A stretch of DNA of 64,000 nucleotides from an uncultured Pelagibacteraceae bacterium (lineage in GTDB: Bacteria > Pseudomonadota > Alphaproteobacteria > Pelagibacterales > Pelagibacteraceae), in assembly GCA_902594255.1 (NCBI GenBank), contig CACJLN010000002.1, positions 82,289-146,288 on the forward strand. Reading direction: 5' to 3'. Positions within the stretch are counted from its first letter, which is position 1, and each line of letters starts with the position of its first letter. The notes beneath the pieces were generated by a model. It was not told the origin of the DNA and did not search any database. It worked only from the letters and a program-made list of their open reading frames with translations. The position numbers were made by a program, and so were the translations under genes. Positions 1 through 8,419 of the stretch are shown one piece after another.

Positions 1-468
1 AAACAGCAGCTTAAAACATACTTATTAAAGAAATATTTAAAGATTTCTGTACCGAACGTAAAAAAACAAGATGTTAATAATTTAATCGATATCGTTTTGT
101 CGGATTTAGAAAAGAACAGATTTATTAATGACAAATTTTATTCTGAAACTAAAGCTAAGAGTATGATTCGACGAGGAAATTCATTAAATAAAATAAGAAG
201 TTATTTAATAGGCAAAGGTATAGAAGATAATTTTATTAAAGAAACAGTAAATAAAATTCAAGATGAGAATTCAGATCAAGATTTTTTTTCAGCAATCAAA
301 GTTTGTAAAAAAAAAAGAATAGGACCAGCTAGAATAGATGATAATAGACCTTTATTTTATAAAAAAGATATTTCTTTATTAGCAAGGAATGGCTTTGATT
401 TTGAAACTTCAAAAAAGGTGATGGACTTAAAAAAAGAAGATTATCTAAAAATTACAAAATTACTTTAA
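1..468 (+). CDS. recX: RecX family regulatory protein, 5' end missing
   Basis: The reading frame is open from base 1, so the gene begins outside the window; 155 codons are visible. The first TTG at 97 is not a credible start, because the frame upstream continues RecX-like sequence (LKTYLLKKYLKI, then NLIDIVLSDLEKNRFINDKFYSE). The repeated three-helix pattern with 'G.S..KIRSYLIGKGI' is typical of RecX, which binds RecA filaments and damps recombinase activity. RecX is variable in sequence, so the family call rests on this helical repeat pattern. The stop overlaps the end of the convergent small membrane ORF by 9 bases. No SOS box can be judged because the promoter is off the window. Confidence 0.75.
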   Translation, partial: KQQLKTYLLKKYLKISVPNVKKQDVNNLIDIVLSDLEKNRFINDKFYSETKAKSMIRRGNSLNKIRSYLIGKGIEDNFIKETVNKIQDENSDQDFFSAIKVCKKKRIGPARIDDNRPLFYKKDISLLARNGFDFETSKKVMDLKKEDYLKITKLL

Positions 469-603
469 CTTTTTATTTTTTTCGATTTTTACCAAGTTGT
501 CAATTTTATTTTTAATATAATTTTTGACAAAAACAAATACTAATAATCCGAAAATTGAGACTGATACTAAAATGATAAGTATAATTCTTAATTGATCATC
601 CAT
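460..603 (-). CDS. Small single-pass membrane protein, 47 aa, unknown
   Basis: This short ORF is readable on the minus strand from ATG at 603 to TAA at 460. The protein starts MDDQLRIILIILVSVSIFG, has one strong hydrophobic helix at about residues 6-26, and ends in a Lys/Asn-rich cytoplasmic-looking tail (KNKIDNLVKIEKNKKLK). Its ATG overlaps the cysQ stop codon as TAATG, which suggests translational coupling as the last gene of the DUF3553-cysQ operon. I do not recognise the family. The coupled start, full use of the gap and clear membrane segment argue for a real gene; very small size is the main doubt. Confidence 0.55.
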   Translation of the reverse strand: MDDQLRIILIILVSVSIFGLLVFVFVKNYIKNKIDNLVKIEKNKKLK

Positions 604-1376
604 TATAAAATTCCTTTACTTTTTAAAATTAAACTTGGATTTTTAAAATCTTCTTTACCATACAAAATCTCATTACCATTAAAATCAGTAACGTTTCCCC
701 CTGTATGCTTTAGAATTGCGTGACCTGCTGCTATATCCCACTCACAAGCTCTAGGCTCTGCAACATACCCATCAAATTCACCAGCAGCTATCACACAAAA
801 TTTTAAAGAACTTTTCATTCTTACATATTTTTTAACATTTAATTCTTTATGAATTTTCTCTATTTCTGGTTTTATTTTATTAGAATAAGAAACAAATTTA
901 ATTTCATTTTTATTAAAATTTTTTTTTCCATTAAGTTTAACAGGTTTTCCATTAATTAATTCAAATGCATAATTCATCCCATAAGAGTAAAACATTCTAT
1001 TTTTTGCAGGCGCATAAATTAATCCAGCTACTGGCCTTTTATCAATTATTAAACCAGCGTTAATAGTAAATTCATCTTTATTATTTATATAATCATAAGT
1101 TCCATCTATTGGATCTATTAACCAAAAATTTTTAAGGCTTTTTATTGATTTATTATCTGATGTTTCTTCAGAAATTATAGGAATATCTGGAGTAAGTTTT
1201 GATATTTTTTGAGATATAATTTTATTTACTTCTAAGTCACCATTGCTAACAGGAGTATTATCTAATTTTGTTTCTTTGGTTAATCCCTTATTCCTTAGAT
1301 CTAAGGAGATCTTTCCTGCGTTCAAGAATGTATCAACTAAATTTTCCACAACAACTTTGATATTAATTTTTGTCAT
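603..1376 (-). CDS. cysQ: 3'(2'),5'-bisphosphate nucleotidase / inositol monophosphatase family protein (CysQ-like)
   Basis: This is a metal-dependent phosphatase of 257 aa, the usual CysQ length. The three signature regions are visible: the acidic pair in IISEETS (residues about 68-74), the metal-binding WLIDPIDGTYDY (about 85-96), and CEWDIAAGHAIL near residue 210. CysQ proteins hydrolyse 3'-phosphoadenosine 5'-phosphate to AMP and protect cells during sulfate activation; close relatives act on inositol phosphates. The sequence cannot separate these substrates with certainty, but the 'EWDIAAG' form and early position of the motifs favour CysQ. It lies between a DUF3553 gene, whose end it overlaps by 14 bases, and a coupled small membrane ORF. 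No sulfate-activation genes are present in the window. Confidence 0.85.
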   Translation of the reverse strand: MTKINIKVVVENLVDTFLNAGKISLDLRNKGLTKETKLDNTPVSNGDLEVNKIISQKISKLTPDIPIISEETSDNKSIKSLKNFWLIDPIDGTYDYINNKDEFTINAGLIIDKRPVAGLIYAPAKNRMFYSYGMNYAFELINGKPVKLNGKKNFNKNEIKFVSYSNKIKPEIEKIHKELNVKKYVRMKSSLKFCVIAAGEFDGYVAEPRACEWDIAAGHAILKHTGGNVTDFNGNEILYGKEDFKNPSLILKSKGIL

Positions 1377-1539
1377 TTATTTTTTTTAATTCTATATTTT
1401 CAGCATTAATAACTTTTTTTCCAACATTCTCAAAATTGACTGTTATTTTATCTTTAATAATTGACTGGACCTGACCGATACCCCAGTCTTTATTGTGTGG
1501 ATTGAAAACTTTGTCACCTGGTTCAAAATCATAAATCAT
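1363..1539 (-). CDS. DUF3553 domain protein, 58 aa
   Basis: This short gene runs from ATG at 1539 to TAA at 1363. The protein carries the DUF3553 pattern: [20 protein letters not shown] followed by [22 protein letters not shown]. The alternation of short beta strands and the 'DWGxGQVQS' turn resemble a small SH3-like or CarD-like barrel fold. DUF3553 proteins are short alphaproteobacterial proteins of unknown function. The 3' end overlaps the cysQ start by 14 bases, so the two are probably translated from one message. Its ATG is 41 bases from the divergent mnmA start, leaving room for a compact bidirectional promoter. I recalled the family from its motif and did not search for it. Confidence 0.8.
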   Translation of the reverse strand: MIYDFEPGDKVFNPHNKDWGIGQVQSIIKDKITVNFENVGKKVINAENIELKKINDKN

Positions 1540-1580
1540 TTAATTTAATTTATATTAGAAATGAGTATAAATACCACCAA

Positions 1581-2699
1581 ATGTATAATGAATTAAATTC
1601 TATAGGATTAGATAAAAAACCTTCAGATACAACTGTGGTTGTCGCTATGTCGGGTGGAGTAGATTCATCTACTGTCGCAGGTATGATGAAAAATGAAGGA
1701 TATAAAATAATTGGAATTACTTTAAAACTTTATGACGATGGAAAAGACGTTGCGTCCTCAAAGCAATGTTGTTCAGGTCAAGATATCATGGATGCAAAAA
1801 GAGTTGCCAATAAATTAGGAATCGAACATAAAATTCTTTATTATCAAAATAAGTTTAAACAAGGAGTTATAGATAATTTTGTTGATAGTTATTTAAAAGG
1901 TGAAACACCCATTCCATGTGTTCAATGCAATCAAACAGTAAAATTTAAAGATTTATTTGAAGTATCTAAGGATTTAAAAGCCGATGCAATGATCACAGGT
2001 CATTATGTTAAAAGTGTTACATCAGGAAATGAAACAAATATGTATAGAGCTGTAGATGAGAATAGAGATCAAAGCTATTTTTTATTCAACACTACTAAAG
2101 ATCAGTTAAACTATCTTAGATTTCCACTTGGTGGCATGCTAAAAGATGAAACTAGGAAGATAGCGAAGCAATTAGATCTAAACGTTTCGGATAAACCTGA
2201 CAGTCAAGATATCTGCTTTGTACCTAACGGAGATTATGCATCAGTTATCCAAAAATTTAAGCCAGAGGCTTATAAAAAAGGGAATATTAAGGATCTGAAT
2301 GGAAAAGTGATCGGTGTGCATGATGGTATAGTCAATTTTACTATTGGGCAAAGAAAAGGAATAAAAGTTGCTGACAAAGACCCTTTATACGTTCTTAAAA
2401 TTAATGCAGATAAAAATGAAATTATAGTTGGACCTAAAGACAAATTAGGAAAGAAAAAAATTTACTTAAATAATTTAAATTTATTGGCTAACAAAAATGA
2501 ATTTAAAGATGAAATTTTAGTAAAGGTAAGATCAACTGGAAAGCTTCTTAATGCAAAAATTTCCTTTAAAGATTTAGAAAAAGCTGAAGTAAATCTTAAA
2601 ATTTCTGAAGATGGAATTTCTCCTGGTCAAGCTTGTGTTTTTTATAAAAAAGATAACTTTGGATATAAAGTTTTAGGTGGTGGCTGGATTACAAATTAA
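1581..2699 (+). CDS. mnmA: tRNA-specific 2-thiouridylase MnmA
   Basis: MnmA thiolates U34 of the wobble position in tRNA-Lys, tRNA-Glu and tRNA-Gln, using ATP and persulfide sulfur. The 372-aa protein has the PP-loop ATP-binding motif SGGVDSS at residues 24-30, the GHYVK element, and the two reactive cysteines in PCVQC (Cys113) and SQDICFV (Cys212). The C-terminal part keeps the PUA-like barrel with the motif ending [10 protein letters not shown]. The ATG at 1581 gives about 20 residues before the PP loop, a little longer than the minimum but without a better in-frame start. It is divergent from DUF3553 and overlaps the convergent downstream membrane gene by 11 bases. Confidence 0.96.
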   Translation: MYNELNSIGLDKKPSDTTVVVAMSGGVDSSTVAGMMKNEGYKIIGITLKLYDDGKDVASSKQCCSGQDIMDAKRVANKLGIEHKILYYQNKFKQGVIDNFVDSYLKGETPIPCVQCNQTVKFKDLFEVSKDLKADAMITGHYVKSVTSGNETNMYRAVDENRDQSYFLFNTTKDQLNYLRFPLGGMLKDETRKIAKQLDLNVSDKPDSQDICFVPNGDYASVIQKFKPEAYKKGNIKDLNGKVIGVHDGIVNFTIGQRKGIKVADKDPLYVLKINADKNEIIVGPKDKLGKKKIYLNNLNLLANKNEFKDEILVKVRSTGKLLNAKISFKDLEKAEVNLKISEDGISPGQACVFYKKDNFGYKVLGGGWITN

Positions 2700-3402
2700 T
2701 TTTTTTCCACATAAAAAAAGTAAACAAATAAAAGGTTATAACACCAATGAAATAATCCCATTCTAATGCATGTTTAAAAAATTTTAAATTAAAACCCATA
2801 AAGTCATTTCCTGGCAAGCTTATAATAGGGATACTTATTGCTGCTACAACTATCAAAATTGATACTAGAACTAACTTAGCTTTTAAAAAATTTGGGTTGA
2901 TAAGATCTATTATTTTATTTTTAAAAGAGTACAAAATTATAACTAAATATGTTTGTGCAACTATTTCAAAAATTATAAATGATAACATAATTACCCGTCT
3001 GAATAATTTATATAGATCATAGTCAAATTTTACCCCTAAAAAAATTGAGTGAACAGTTAGAGCTATCGCTGATGCTACACCAAAAAAAATTATTTTTTTA
3101 ATATGTTTATGTTCCCCGCCAACTTTCAGTAAAATCTCTCTGTTTAGATACCAATATCGGATTAATAAATACGAGGTTAAAAACATAGCAGGTTTAAAAA
3201 TAAGATAAGTAGGAAATACTCTAGCTGTCCTGCTTATAGAAGCACCACCATCAATATATGGAAATGTGTTATGAATTATGTCTGCTCGATTAGGAAATAA
3301 ACCATGAAATTGGGTTATCAATATTAAGCAAGTGTTTACCGCTACAAAAGGAACTATAAATATCCAAATACTCATGGATTTAACTTTTTTTATCTGTTCC
3401 AT
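2689..3402 (-). CDS. Six-helix membrane protein, possibly Frag1/DRAM/Sfk1-like
   Basis: This 237-aa integral membrane protein has about six predicted helices, with hydrophobic stretches starting near residues 12, 75, 103, 135, 178 and 217. The first extracytoplasmic loop carries [23 protein letters not shown] and the last loop HALEWDYF. This pattern of a 'PYI..GA' loop and a final 'EW' loop resembles the Frag1/DRAM/Sfk1 family, whose bacterial members have no established function. The match is from memory and is moderate at best. It follows a tiny basic ORF with an 8-base gap and converges on mnmA with an 11-base overlap. No catalytic residues are apparent. Confidence 0.6.
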   Translation of the reverse strand: MEQIKKVKSMSIWIFIVPFVAVNTCLILITQFHGLFPNRADIIHNTFPYIDGGASISRTARVFPTYLIFKPAMFLTSYLLIRYWYLNREILLKVGGEHKHIKKIIFFGVASAIALTVHSIFLGVKFDYDLYKLFRRVIMLSFIIFEIVAQTYLVIILYSFKNKIIDLINPNFLKAKLVLVSILIVVAAISIPIISLPGNDFMGFNLKFFKHALEWDYFIGVITFYLFTFFMWKKINL

Positions 3403-3410
3403 TAGAAAAA

Positions 3411-3494
3411 CTATTTTTTTTTGTTTTTCTTTCTGGCTCGTCTTTTTTTTGAGCCCATTTTTCTCCGGCCTCTATGCTTTTTTGGATATCCCAT
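3411..3494 (-). CDS. Candidate 27-aa highly basic protein
   Basis: A very short ORF starts at ATG 3494 and ends at TAG 3411. The product, beginning MGYPKKHRGRRKMGSKKRR, has 16 Lys, Arg or His among its 27 residues and two Gly-containing turns. A good Shine-Dalgarno sequence (AAAGGA) sits 5 bases before the ATG, unusual in this weak-SD genome, which supports translation. Its stop lies 8 bases before the start of the downstream membrane gene. Size and composition resemble tiny ribosome-associated proteins such as bTHX, but I see no clear sequence match to that family. It could also be a chance ORF in an A-rich stretch. Confidence 0.45.
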   Translation of the reverse strand: MGYPKKHRGRRKMGSKKRRARKKNKKK

Positions 3495-3570
3495 TATTTC
3501 CTTTAGTTATAATTTAATTGAAATTATGTCAGGGATATAGCATTGTCTTTTATAGTTATCAATTTTTTTT

Positions 3571-4746
3571 ATGTCTAAATCTTTCAAGACTTTTTTAAAG
3601 CACACAGCTAAAGATTTTCATAATCAATCTGTCAATCCGCCAGTAGTAAGAGCATCTACAATTATATTTAAGTCTATGCAGCATTTAAGAAAAACTCAGG
3701 TTAAAGCACAAAAAAATCCTATTGGTGGACATTATGATTATGGAAGACAAGGAACTTCCACAACTTATATATTACAAAAAATTTTAACAAAACTTGAGGA
3801 AAGCTATCATGTTTTCACTACACCAACTGGTTTTGGCTCTGTTTTTTTAGCAATTTTTAGTGTTGTAAGACCTGGAGATGAAATGTTGGTTGCAGACCCA
3901 GTTTATAGTCCAACAAGAATTTTAACAGAAAATTATTTAAAAGAATTTAATATTCATACAACTTTTTATGATCCTAGAAATTTAAAGACTTTAGAAAAAT
4001 CCATTACAAAAAAAACTAAACTGATTTTTGTTGAAAATCCAGGTAGCAACACATTTGAATTTCAGGATTTAAAAAAAATAATCTCAGTTGCAAAAAGAAA
4101 AAAAATTTTCACAGCTATTGATAATACTTGGGCTACACCATATTTTTTTAAACCAATTAAAATTGGTTTTGATATGTCAATTGTTTCTGCAACCAAGTAT
4201 TATTCTGGACACTCTGATGTCATGGGTGGTAGTTTAGCAGTTAATAAAAAGGTTTTTAATAAAGTAAAATTAGCAGAAAAAATTACTGGTTTGAGACTAG
4301 GACCTGATGATGCATATTTAATTACTAGAGGGCTTAGAACATTAGATGTGCGACTTGATAGACACAGCGATAATGCTAAAAAAGTTGCATCTTTTCTAGA
4401 TAAAAATAAAAAAATTGAACTGCTTTATCCTTATAAAAAAAATTCATTGAATTATAAAATGTGGAAAAAATATTATTCAGGAGCTTCAGGTTTAATGGGA
4501 TTAAAAATTAAAACAAAAAACTCAAATTCTGTAACAAAATTCGTGAACTCCCTAAGATTGTTTGGCTATGGATATAGTTGGGGTGGTTTTGAAAGTTTAG
4601 CTTTACATCAAGAATCTAGAGAAACAGGGAATAGGAAATATATGAGCCTAGAAAAGAACAAGCATTTAGTAAGACTTCATATAGGTCTAGAAGATCCTAG
4701 TGACCTTATTGCTGATTTAAAACAAGCTCTTAGACATTTAAAATAA
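3571..4746 (+). CDS. metC: Cystathionine beta-lyase (Cys/Met metabolism PLP enzyme)
   Basis: This 391-aa PLP-dependent enzyme belongs to the cystathionine gamma-synthase/lyase fold. Visible features are the N-terminal YDYGRQGTSTTY loop (about 50-61), the phosphate-binding TPTGFGSV region (near 86-93), the cofactor-contacting AIDNTWATP and the Schiff-base lysine in SATKYYSGHSDVMGG. The C-terminal YSWGGFESLAL segment is typical of bacterial cystathionine beta-lyases, which release homocysteine, pyruvate and ammonia from cystathionine. Other members of the family cleave related sulfur amino acids, so substrate is inferred. The MFS gene starts 6 bases after its stop, and the two may be co-transcribed. 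Confidence 0.85.
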   Translation: MSKSFKTFLKHTAKDFHNQSVNPPVVRASTIIFKSMQHLRKTQVKAQKNPIGGHYDYGRQGTSTTYILQKILTKLEESYHVFTTPTGFGSVFLAIFSVVRPGDEMLVADPVYSPTRILTENYLKEFNIHTTFYDPRNLKTLEKSITKKTKLIFVENPGSNTFEFQDLKKIISVAKRKKIFTAIDNTWATPYFFKPIKIGFDMSIVSATKYYSGHSDVMGGSLAVNKKVFNKVKLAEKITGLRLGPDDAYLITRGLRTLDVRLDRHSDNAKKVASFLDKNKKIELLYPYKKNSLNYKMWKKYYSGASGLMGLKIKTKNSNSVTKFVNSLRLFGYGYSWGGFESLALHQESRETGNRKYMSLEKNKHLVRLHIGLEDPSDLIADLKQALRHLK

Positions 4747-4752
4747 ATTTCA

Positions 4753-5973
4753 ATGCAATCTGAAAAATTTATAAGAAATAACACAGCGTTAATTACTTTA
4801 ATTGCAGCTAGCTTAGTTGTTCTAATTTCTTTAGGTGTGAGACAAACATTTGGAATGTTCTTTATGGACTTTAGAGATGATTTAGGAATCTCTTTAACCC
4901 AATCTGGTTTATCAATTGGTCTTCAAATGTTAATGTGGGGATTGACTGGGCCTATTTTTGGGGTAATAGCAGATAAGTATGGTGGACATAAAGCAATTTC
5001 GTTGGCATTTATCTTTTTTATAGCTGGAGTTTATTTTTTGTATGCAGGACCAAATACTGGAATTTTTTTTCAAATTGATCTTGGCATTTTAGTTGGTATT
5101 GGTCTTGGAGGCACTGCTATAAGTATTCCAATGTCTGTTGTAGGTAAACACTTTCCTTTGTCTAATAGAACTATCGCCATGAGTATTGTTACTGCAGTTG
5201 GTTCATTTGGTTATTTTCTATCTCCTATATTAACAGAGTACTCTCTCACAGAAAACGGCTGGCAAAATACTTTATTTGCATTTATGATTGCTTTAACTAT
5301 CGGATTTGCTGTTTCCTTTCTTGTTAGATCTCCATCATTAAATGACACAATTGAACAACCAAATACTCAAAGTACTTTAGAGGCAATTAAAGAAGCTTTT
5401 GGTACTAAAAGTTATTTACTTTTAGTTTCAGGTTTTTTTGTATGCGGTTTTCATATAACTTTAGTTGGAACTCATGTTCCAACATACGTAATTGATAGAG
5501 GTTTAGAAAGTTGGACTGCAGCAGCAATTTTATCATTGATAGGTTTGTTTAATATTTTTGGTTCTTTGACTAGTGGTTATTTATCAACAATAATGAGTAA
5601 AAAATTAATACTAAGTGCAATTTATGGTTTGAGAGGAGTAACAATTATATTTTTTATATTTTTACCGGCGAGCAATATTAACTCTTTTATCTTTGGTGCA
5701 AGTTTTGGTTTTTTATGGCTCTCTACTGTGCCAGCCACAAGTGGCATAGTTGCCCATATGTTTGGCACAAAGTATTTAGGTCTATTATACGGTATTGTCT
5801 TTTTAAGCCATCAAATCGGTTCTTTCTTCGGGGCTTTTCTAGGGGGCTTGTTTCATGATCTTTATGGCTCGTATGATTATGCGTGGTATTTAGCAATTGC
5901 CTTATCTGTTTTTGCGGCAATAATTCATTTACCAATTAAAGAACAACCAGTTTTAAGACTAAAAACAGAGTAA
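4753..5973 (+). CDS. MFS transporter, monocarboxylate/OFA-like
   Basis: A 406-aa major facilitator with the expected 12 hydrophobic segments split into two halves. The first half has RQTFGMFFMDFRDDLG after helix 1 and the conserved loop-2/3 motif GVIADKYGGHKA, which corresponds to the MFS signature G-x-x-x-D-R/K-x-G-R/H. The arrangement resembles monocarboxylate or oxalate:formate antiporter-type carriers, so a small organic acid is a plausible substrate, but nothing in the sequence fixes it. It lies 6 bases after metC and 1 base before the pabB TTG start, so it is probably the middle gene of a longer plus-strand transcript. Confidence 0.85.
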   Translation: MQSEKFIRNNTALITLIAASLVVLISLGVRQTFGMFFMDFRDDLGISLTQSGLSIGLQMLMWGLTGPIFGVIADKYGGHKAISLAFIFFIAGVYFLYAGPNTGIFFQIDLGILVGIGLGGTAISIPMSVVGKHFPLSNRTIAMSIVTAVGSFGYFLSPILTEYSLTENGWQNTLFAFMIALTIGFAVSFLVRSPSLNDTIEQPNTQSTLEAIKEAFGTKSYLLLVSGFFVCGFHITLVGTHVPTYVIDRGLESWTAAAILSLIGLFNIFGSLTSGYLSTIMSKKLILSAIYGLRGVTIIFFIFLPASNINSFIFGASFGFLWLSTVPATSGIVAHMFGTKYLGLLYGIVFLSHQIGSFFGAFLGGLFHDLYGSYDYAWYLAIALSVFAAIIHLPIKEQPVLRLKTE

Positions 5974-5974
5974 A

Positions 5975-7126
5975 TTGAATATAACAAAACAATTATCAGA
6001 TATACATCAGTCGGGAGCACCTTATATTATTTATAAATCCCAAAAAGGATTTGATCTTTATACTGATTTTTCAAAAAAAATTATTTTGAATAATAAAAAT
6101 ATTAAGAATTTTTTAAGTAAAATAAATAGAAAAAAATTAAAAAATACCGATCTATTCATTGGTTTTTTTGGATACGAGTTGTTGAATAATTTGATTAATA
6201 TCAAGGTCCCAAAACAAAAAAATTTAAATTTTCCAAAAGGAATTTTTTATAAACCAGAAAAAAAGATTAAATTAAGTAATAATTTTAAATATCCAAAACA
6301 AAAATTTGCTGCTGGAAATTTTCATATAAATATGAATAAAAAAAATTATACGAAAATATTCAGTAAATTTAAAAAAAAAATTAAAAAAGGTGAAACCTAT
6401 CAAATTAAGATTTGCACCAAATATAAGACCAAATCAAAAATCAATCCCTTAGATTTTTTTTCAAGATTATCTAATAGCAATTTAGCACCAGAGGCCTTCA
6501 TGATTAAAGATAACAATTACTCAATAATTAGTTGTTCGCCCGAGAACTTAATAACAAAAAAAGGTGCTGATATATCAACAAAACCAATAGCTGGGACTGT
6601 AAAAAAAACGAAAAATTTGAATAAGTTAAAAGCGTTAAATTATTTTAGAAAAAATTTAAAAGAGACCAAGGAACACAATATGATAGTTGATATGGAAAGA
6701 AATGATTTATCGAGAATCTGTAAAGTAGGCTCTGTAAAATTATCTAAACAAAAAATTGTCGAAGAATACAAAGATCTCTTTCATTATGTTAGTTTGATTA
6801 AAGGAAAATTAAGAAAAAATATCAACAACTTTGATATAATTAAAGCAATGATGCCAGGTGGTTCAGTTATTGGGTGTCCAAAGATAAATACGCTCAATCT
6901 TTTGAATAATCAGGAAAAAGAAAATAGGAATATTTATACGGGTAGTTTTGGCTACATAAAATTTAATGGTGATATGAGATTTAATATAATTATACGTTCA
7001 ATTCTAAATTATAAAAATATATCTGAAATTTCAGTTGCCTCAGGTGTTGTCGTCGATAGTAATGCCAATCATGAATTTAATGAGAATTTTCTTAAAGCTA
7101 AAGCGTTAATAGATTTATTTAAATGA
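5975..7126 (+). CDS. pabB: Aminodeoxychorismate synthase component I
   Basis: PabB converts chorismate and PabA-derived ammonia to 4-amino-4-deoxychorismate for folate synthesis. The 383-aa protein shows the chorismate-binding core: KKGETYQIKI, ISCSPENLI, KPIAGTVKKT (the PIAGT form of PabB), EHNMIVDMERNDLSRI, and PGGSVIGCPK with YTGSFGYI. The Lys in KPIAGT (PIAGT in place of the anthranilate synthase PIAGTR region) matches aminodeoxychorismate synthases. The start is TTG at 5975, right after the MFS stop; no ATG occurs early enough. The 3' end overlaps pabA in ATGA fashion. Anthranilate synthase is less likely because the partner genes are pabA and pabC. Confidence 0.9.
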   Translation: MNITKQLSDIHQSGAPYIIYKSQKGFDLYTDFSKKIILNNKNIKNFLSKINRKKLKNTDLFIGFFGYELLNNLINIKVPKQKNLNFPKGIFYKPEKKIKLSNNFKYPKQKFAAGNFHINMNKKNYTKIFSKFKKKIKKGETYQIKICTKYKTKSKINPLDFFSRLSNSNLAPEAFMIKDNNYSIISCSPENLITKKGADISTKPIAGTVKKTKNLNKLKALNYFRKNLKETKEHNMIVDMERNDLSRICKVGSVKLSKQKIVEEYKDLFHYVSLIKGKLRKNINNFDIIKAMMPGGSVIGCPKINTLNLLNNQEKENRNIYTGSFGYIKFNGDMRFNIIIRSILNYKNISEISVASGVVVDSNANHEFNENFLKAKALIDLFK

Positions 7127-7680
7127 TTTATGTAATTGATCATAACGACTCGTTTACTCATAATGTTGTTCATCAATTCGCTTTATTTGATAAAGTTGAC
7201 TGCGATAACTATGATAAAATTAGCGAAAATAAGATTAAGAAAGCATCTACAATAATTTTCTCACCCGGACCAGGTAATCCAAAAAATTATCCAATAACTT
7301 CACAAATTTATAAAAAATATAAAGGTAAAAAGAAAATCATAGGGATTTGTTTAGGATTTCAACATATTTTATTTTGCGAGGGTGCAAAAATTGTTGAACA
7401 AAAAAAAATTTATCATGGATTTCAATCAAATATAAAAGTAATCACTGATAAATCTTTATTCAACAAAGGAAAAATATTTAAAGTTGGTAGGTATCATTCT
7501 TTAAAATTAAAAGAACCTTTCAAATCTAACAATTTTGAGATAACTATGAGATGTTTAAATTCAAAAGTTGCAATGGCATTTGAAAATAAAAAGGAAAAAA
7601 TATATGGATTTCAATTTCACCCAGAATCTTTTTTAACTATCAATGGTAACCTACTTATTAAAAAAATCTTATCAGCTTGA
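7123..7680 (+). CDS. pabA: Aminodeoxychorismate synthase component II, glutamine amidotransferase
   Basis: This class I glutamine amidotransferase subunit of 185 aa provides ammonia to PabB. The nucleophile is Cys76 in GICLGFQHI, and the His-Glu pair of the triad is in FQFHPESF near residues 163-170. The oxyanion-loop motif FSPGPGNP is at about 46-53. The N-terminal MIYVIDHNDSFTHNV is the canonical start of PabA/TrpG proteins. Its ATG overlaps the pabB stop by 4 bases, and its end overlaps pabC by 38 bases. Between pabB and pabC the folate role is much more likely than tryptophan synthesis. Confidence 0.93.
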   Translation: MIYVIDHNDSFTHNVVHQFALFDKVDCDNYDKISENKIKKASTIIFSPGPGNPKNYPITSQIYKKYKGKKKIIGICLGFQHILFCEGAKIVEQKKIYHGFQSNIKVITDKSLFNKGKIFKVGRYHSLKLKEPFKSNNFEITMRCLNSKVAMAFENKKEKIYGFQFHPESFLTINGNLLIKKILSA

Positions 7681-8416
7681 AGACTTAAAACAGGTAGAAT
7701 TTCAAGATCTTTGGGGGGATCATGGAATTTTCACCACTATGTGGATTTTTGGGAAACCAGCAAAAATTTTATTTTTTGATAATCATTTAAAAAATTTAAT
7801 TTTATCATTGAAAAAATATCAAATAAAAAAGAAATCATTAAAGTCAGATATTTTAAAAATAATTAATAGAAATTTATCTAAAAAAAGAAAATACAATCAT
7901 CTTTTGAGAATTGCTATAAATAAGAAAGTTATTTCAATCTCTTTAAGGAAACGAATTAAGCCAAAATTAAATTTTAATTTGAAGTTAGTGAAATTTAAAA
8001 GAGAAAAACCAGAATTTAAAAACCTTAAATATAAAAAAATACTTTCTTATTTATCTAAAATGGATAACTCCCAATCAGATATTGCATTAGTATCTAATAA
8101 GAAATTATTAGAAACTGGAACCTCAAATTTACTATTTGTTAAAGACCAAAGATTTTTTATTCCCAAAAAGGATTATTATGAGGGAAATACTTATAAATTT
8201 TTTAAAACAAAAATAAGAAAGATAATTAAAAAAGATATTTTGCTTAAAGAAATAAAAAATTATGATGAAATATTATTAATAGGTTCTGGCAAAGGTGTTA
8301 CTTCAGTTAAAACTATAAATGAGCTTAGATGGAAAAGAAAAAACCTAAAAAAATTTAAATTTCTATCAAAGCAATATGAATCAGTTATAAACAAATGTAA
8401 TTATTATAGATTTTAA
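7643..8416 (+). CDS. pabC: Aminodeoxychorismate lyase-like class IV aminotransferase
   Basis: This 257-aa PLP fold-type IV protein would release pyruvate from aminodeoxychorismate to give 4-aminobenzoate. The N-terminus has DLWGDHGIFTTMW, matching the 'GDGVFET' region of the family, followed by FDNHLKNLILSL. A lysine in YKKILSYL fits the PLP Schiff-base position, and SNKKLLETGTSNLLFV matches the conserved E-x-x-x-S-N element. The protein is unusually Lys-rich and divergent. Its ATG at 7643 overlaps pabA by 38 bases, and no later start preserves the GDHG motif, so the overlap seems genuine. A branched-chain or D-amino acid aminotransferase role is possible, but the operon favours pabC. Confidence 0.8.
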   Translation: MVTYLLKKSYQLEDLKQVEFQDLWGDHGIFTTMWIFGKPAKILFFDNHLKNLILSLKKYQIKKKSLKSDILKIINRNLSKKRKYNHLLRIAINKKVISISLRKRIKPKLNFNLKLVKFKREKPEFKNLKYKKILSYLSKMDNSQSDIALVSNKKLLETGTSNLLFVKDQRFFIPKKDYYEGNTYKFFKTKIRKIIKKDILLKEIKNYDEILLIGSGKGVTSVKTINELRWKRKNLKKFKFLSKQYESVINKCNYYRF

Positions 8417-8419
8417 TAG

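Noticed and set aside
3332..3517. 61-codon plus-strand ORF
   Set aside because: Antisense to the start of the membrane protein gene and to the 27-aa basic ORF, which has a better ribosome-binding site.
3402..3570. SdhAF4/DUF1674-like protein upstream of the membrane gene
   Set aside because: I tried the minus-strand frames for the 'GGPKGPEPTRYGDW' motif; none contains it. Only the short basic ORF is present.
3518..3570. SAM-type riboswitch before metC
   Set aside because: The 50-odd bases show no stable stem set or pseudoknot pattern that I could recognise; a covariance-model search would be needed to exclude a divergent one.
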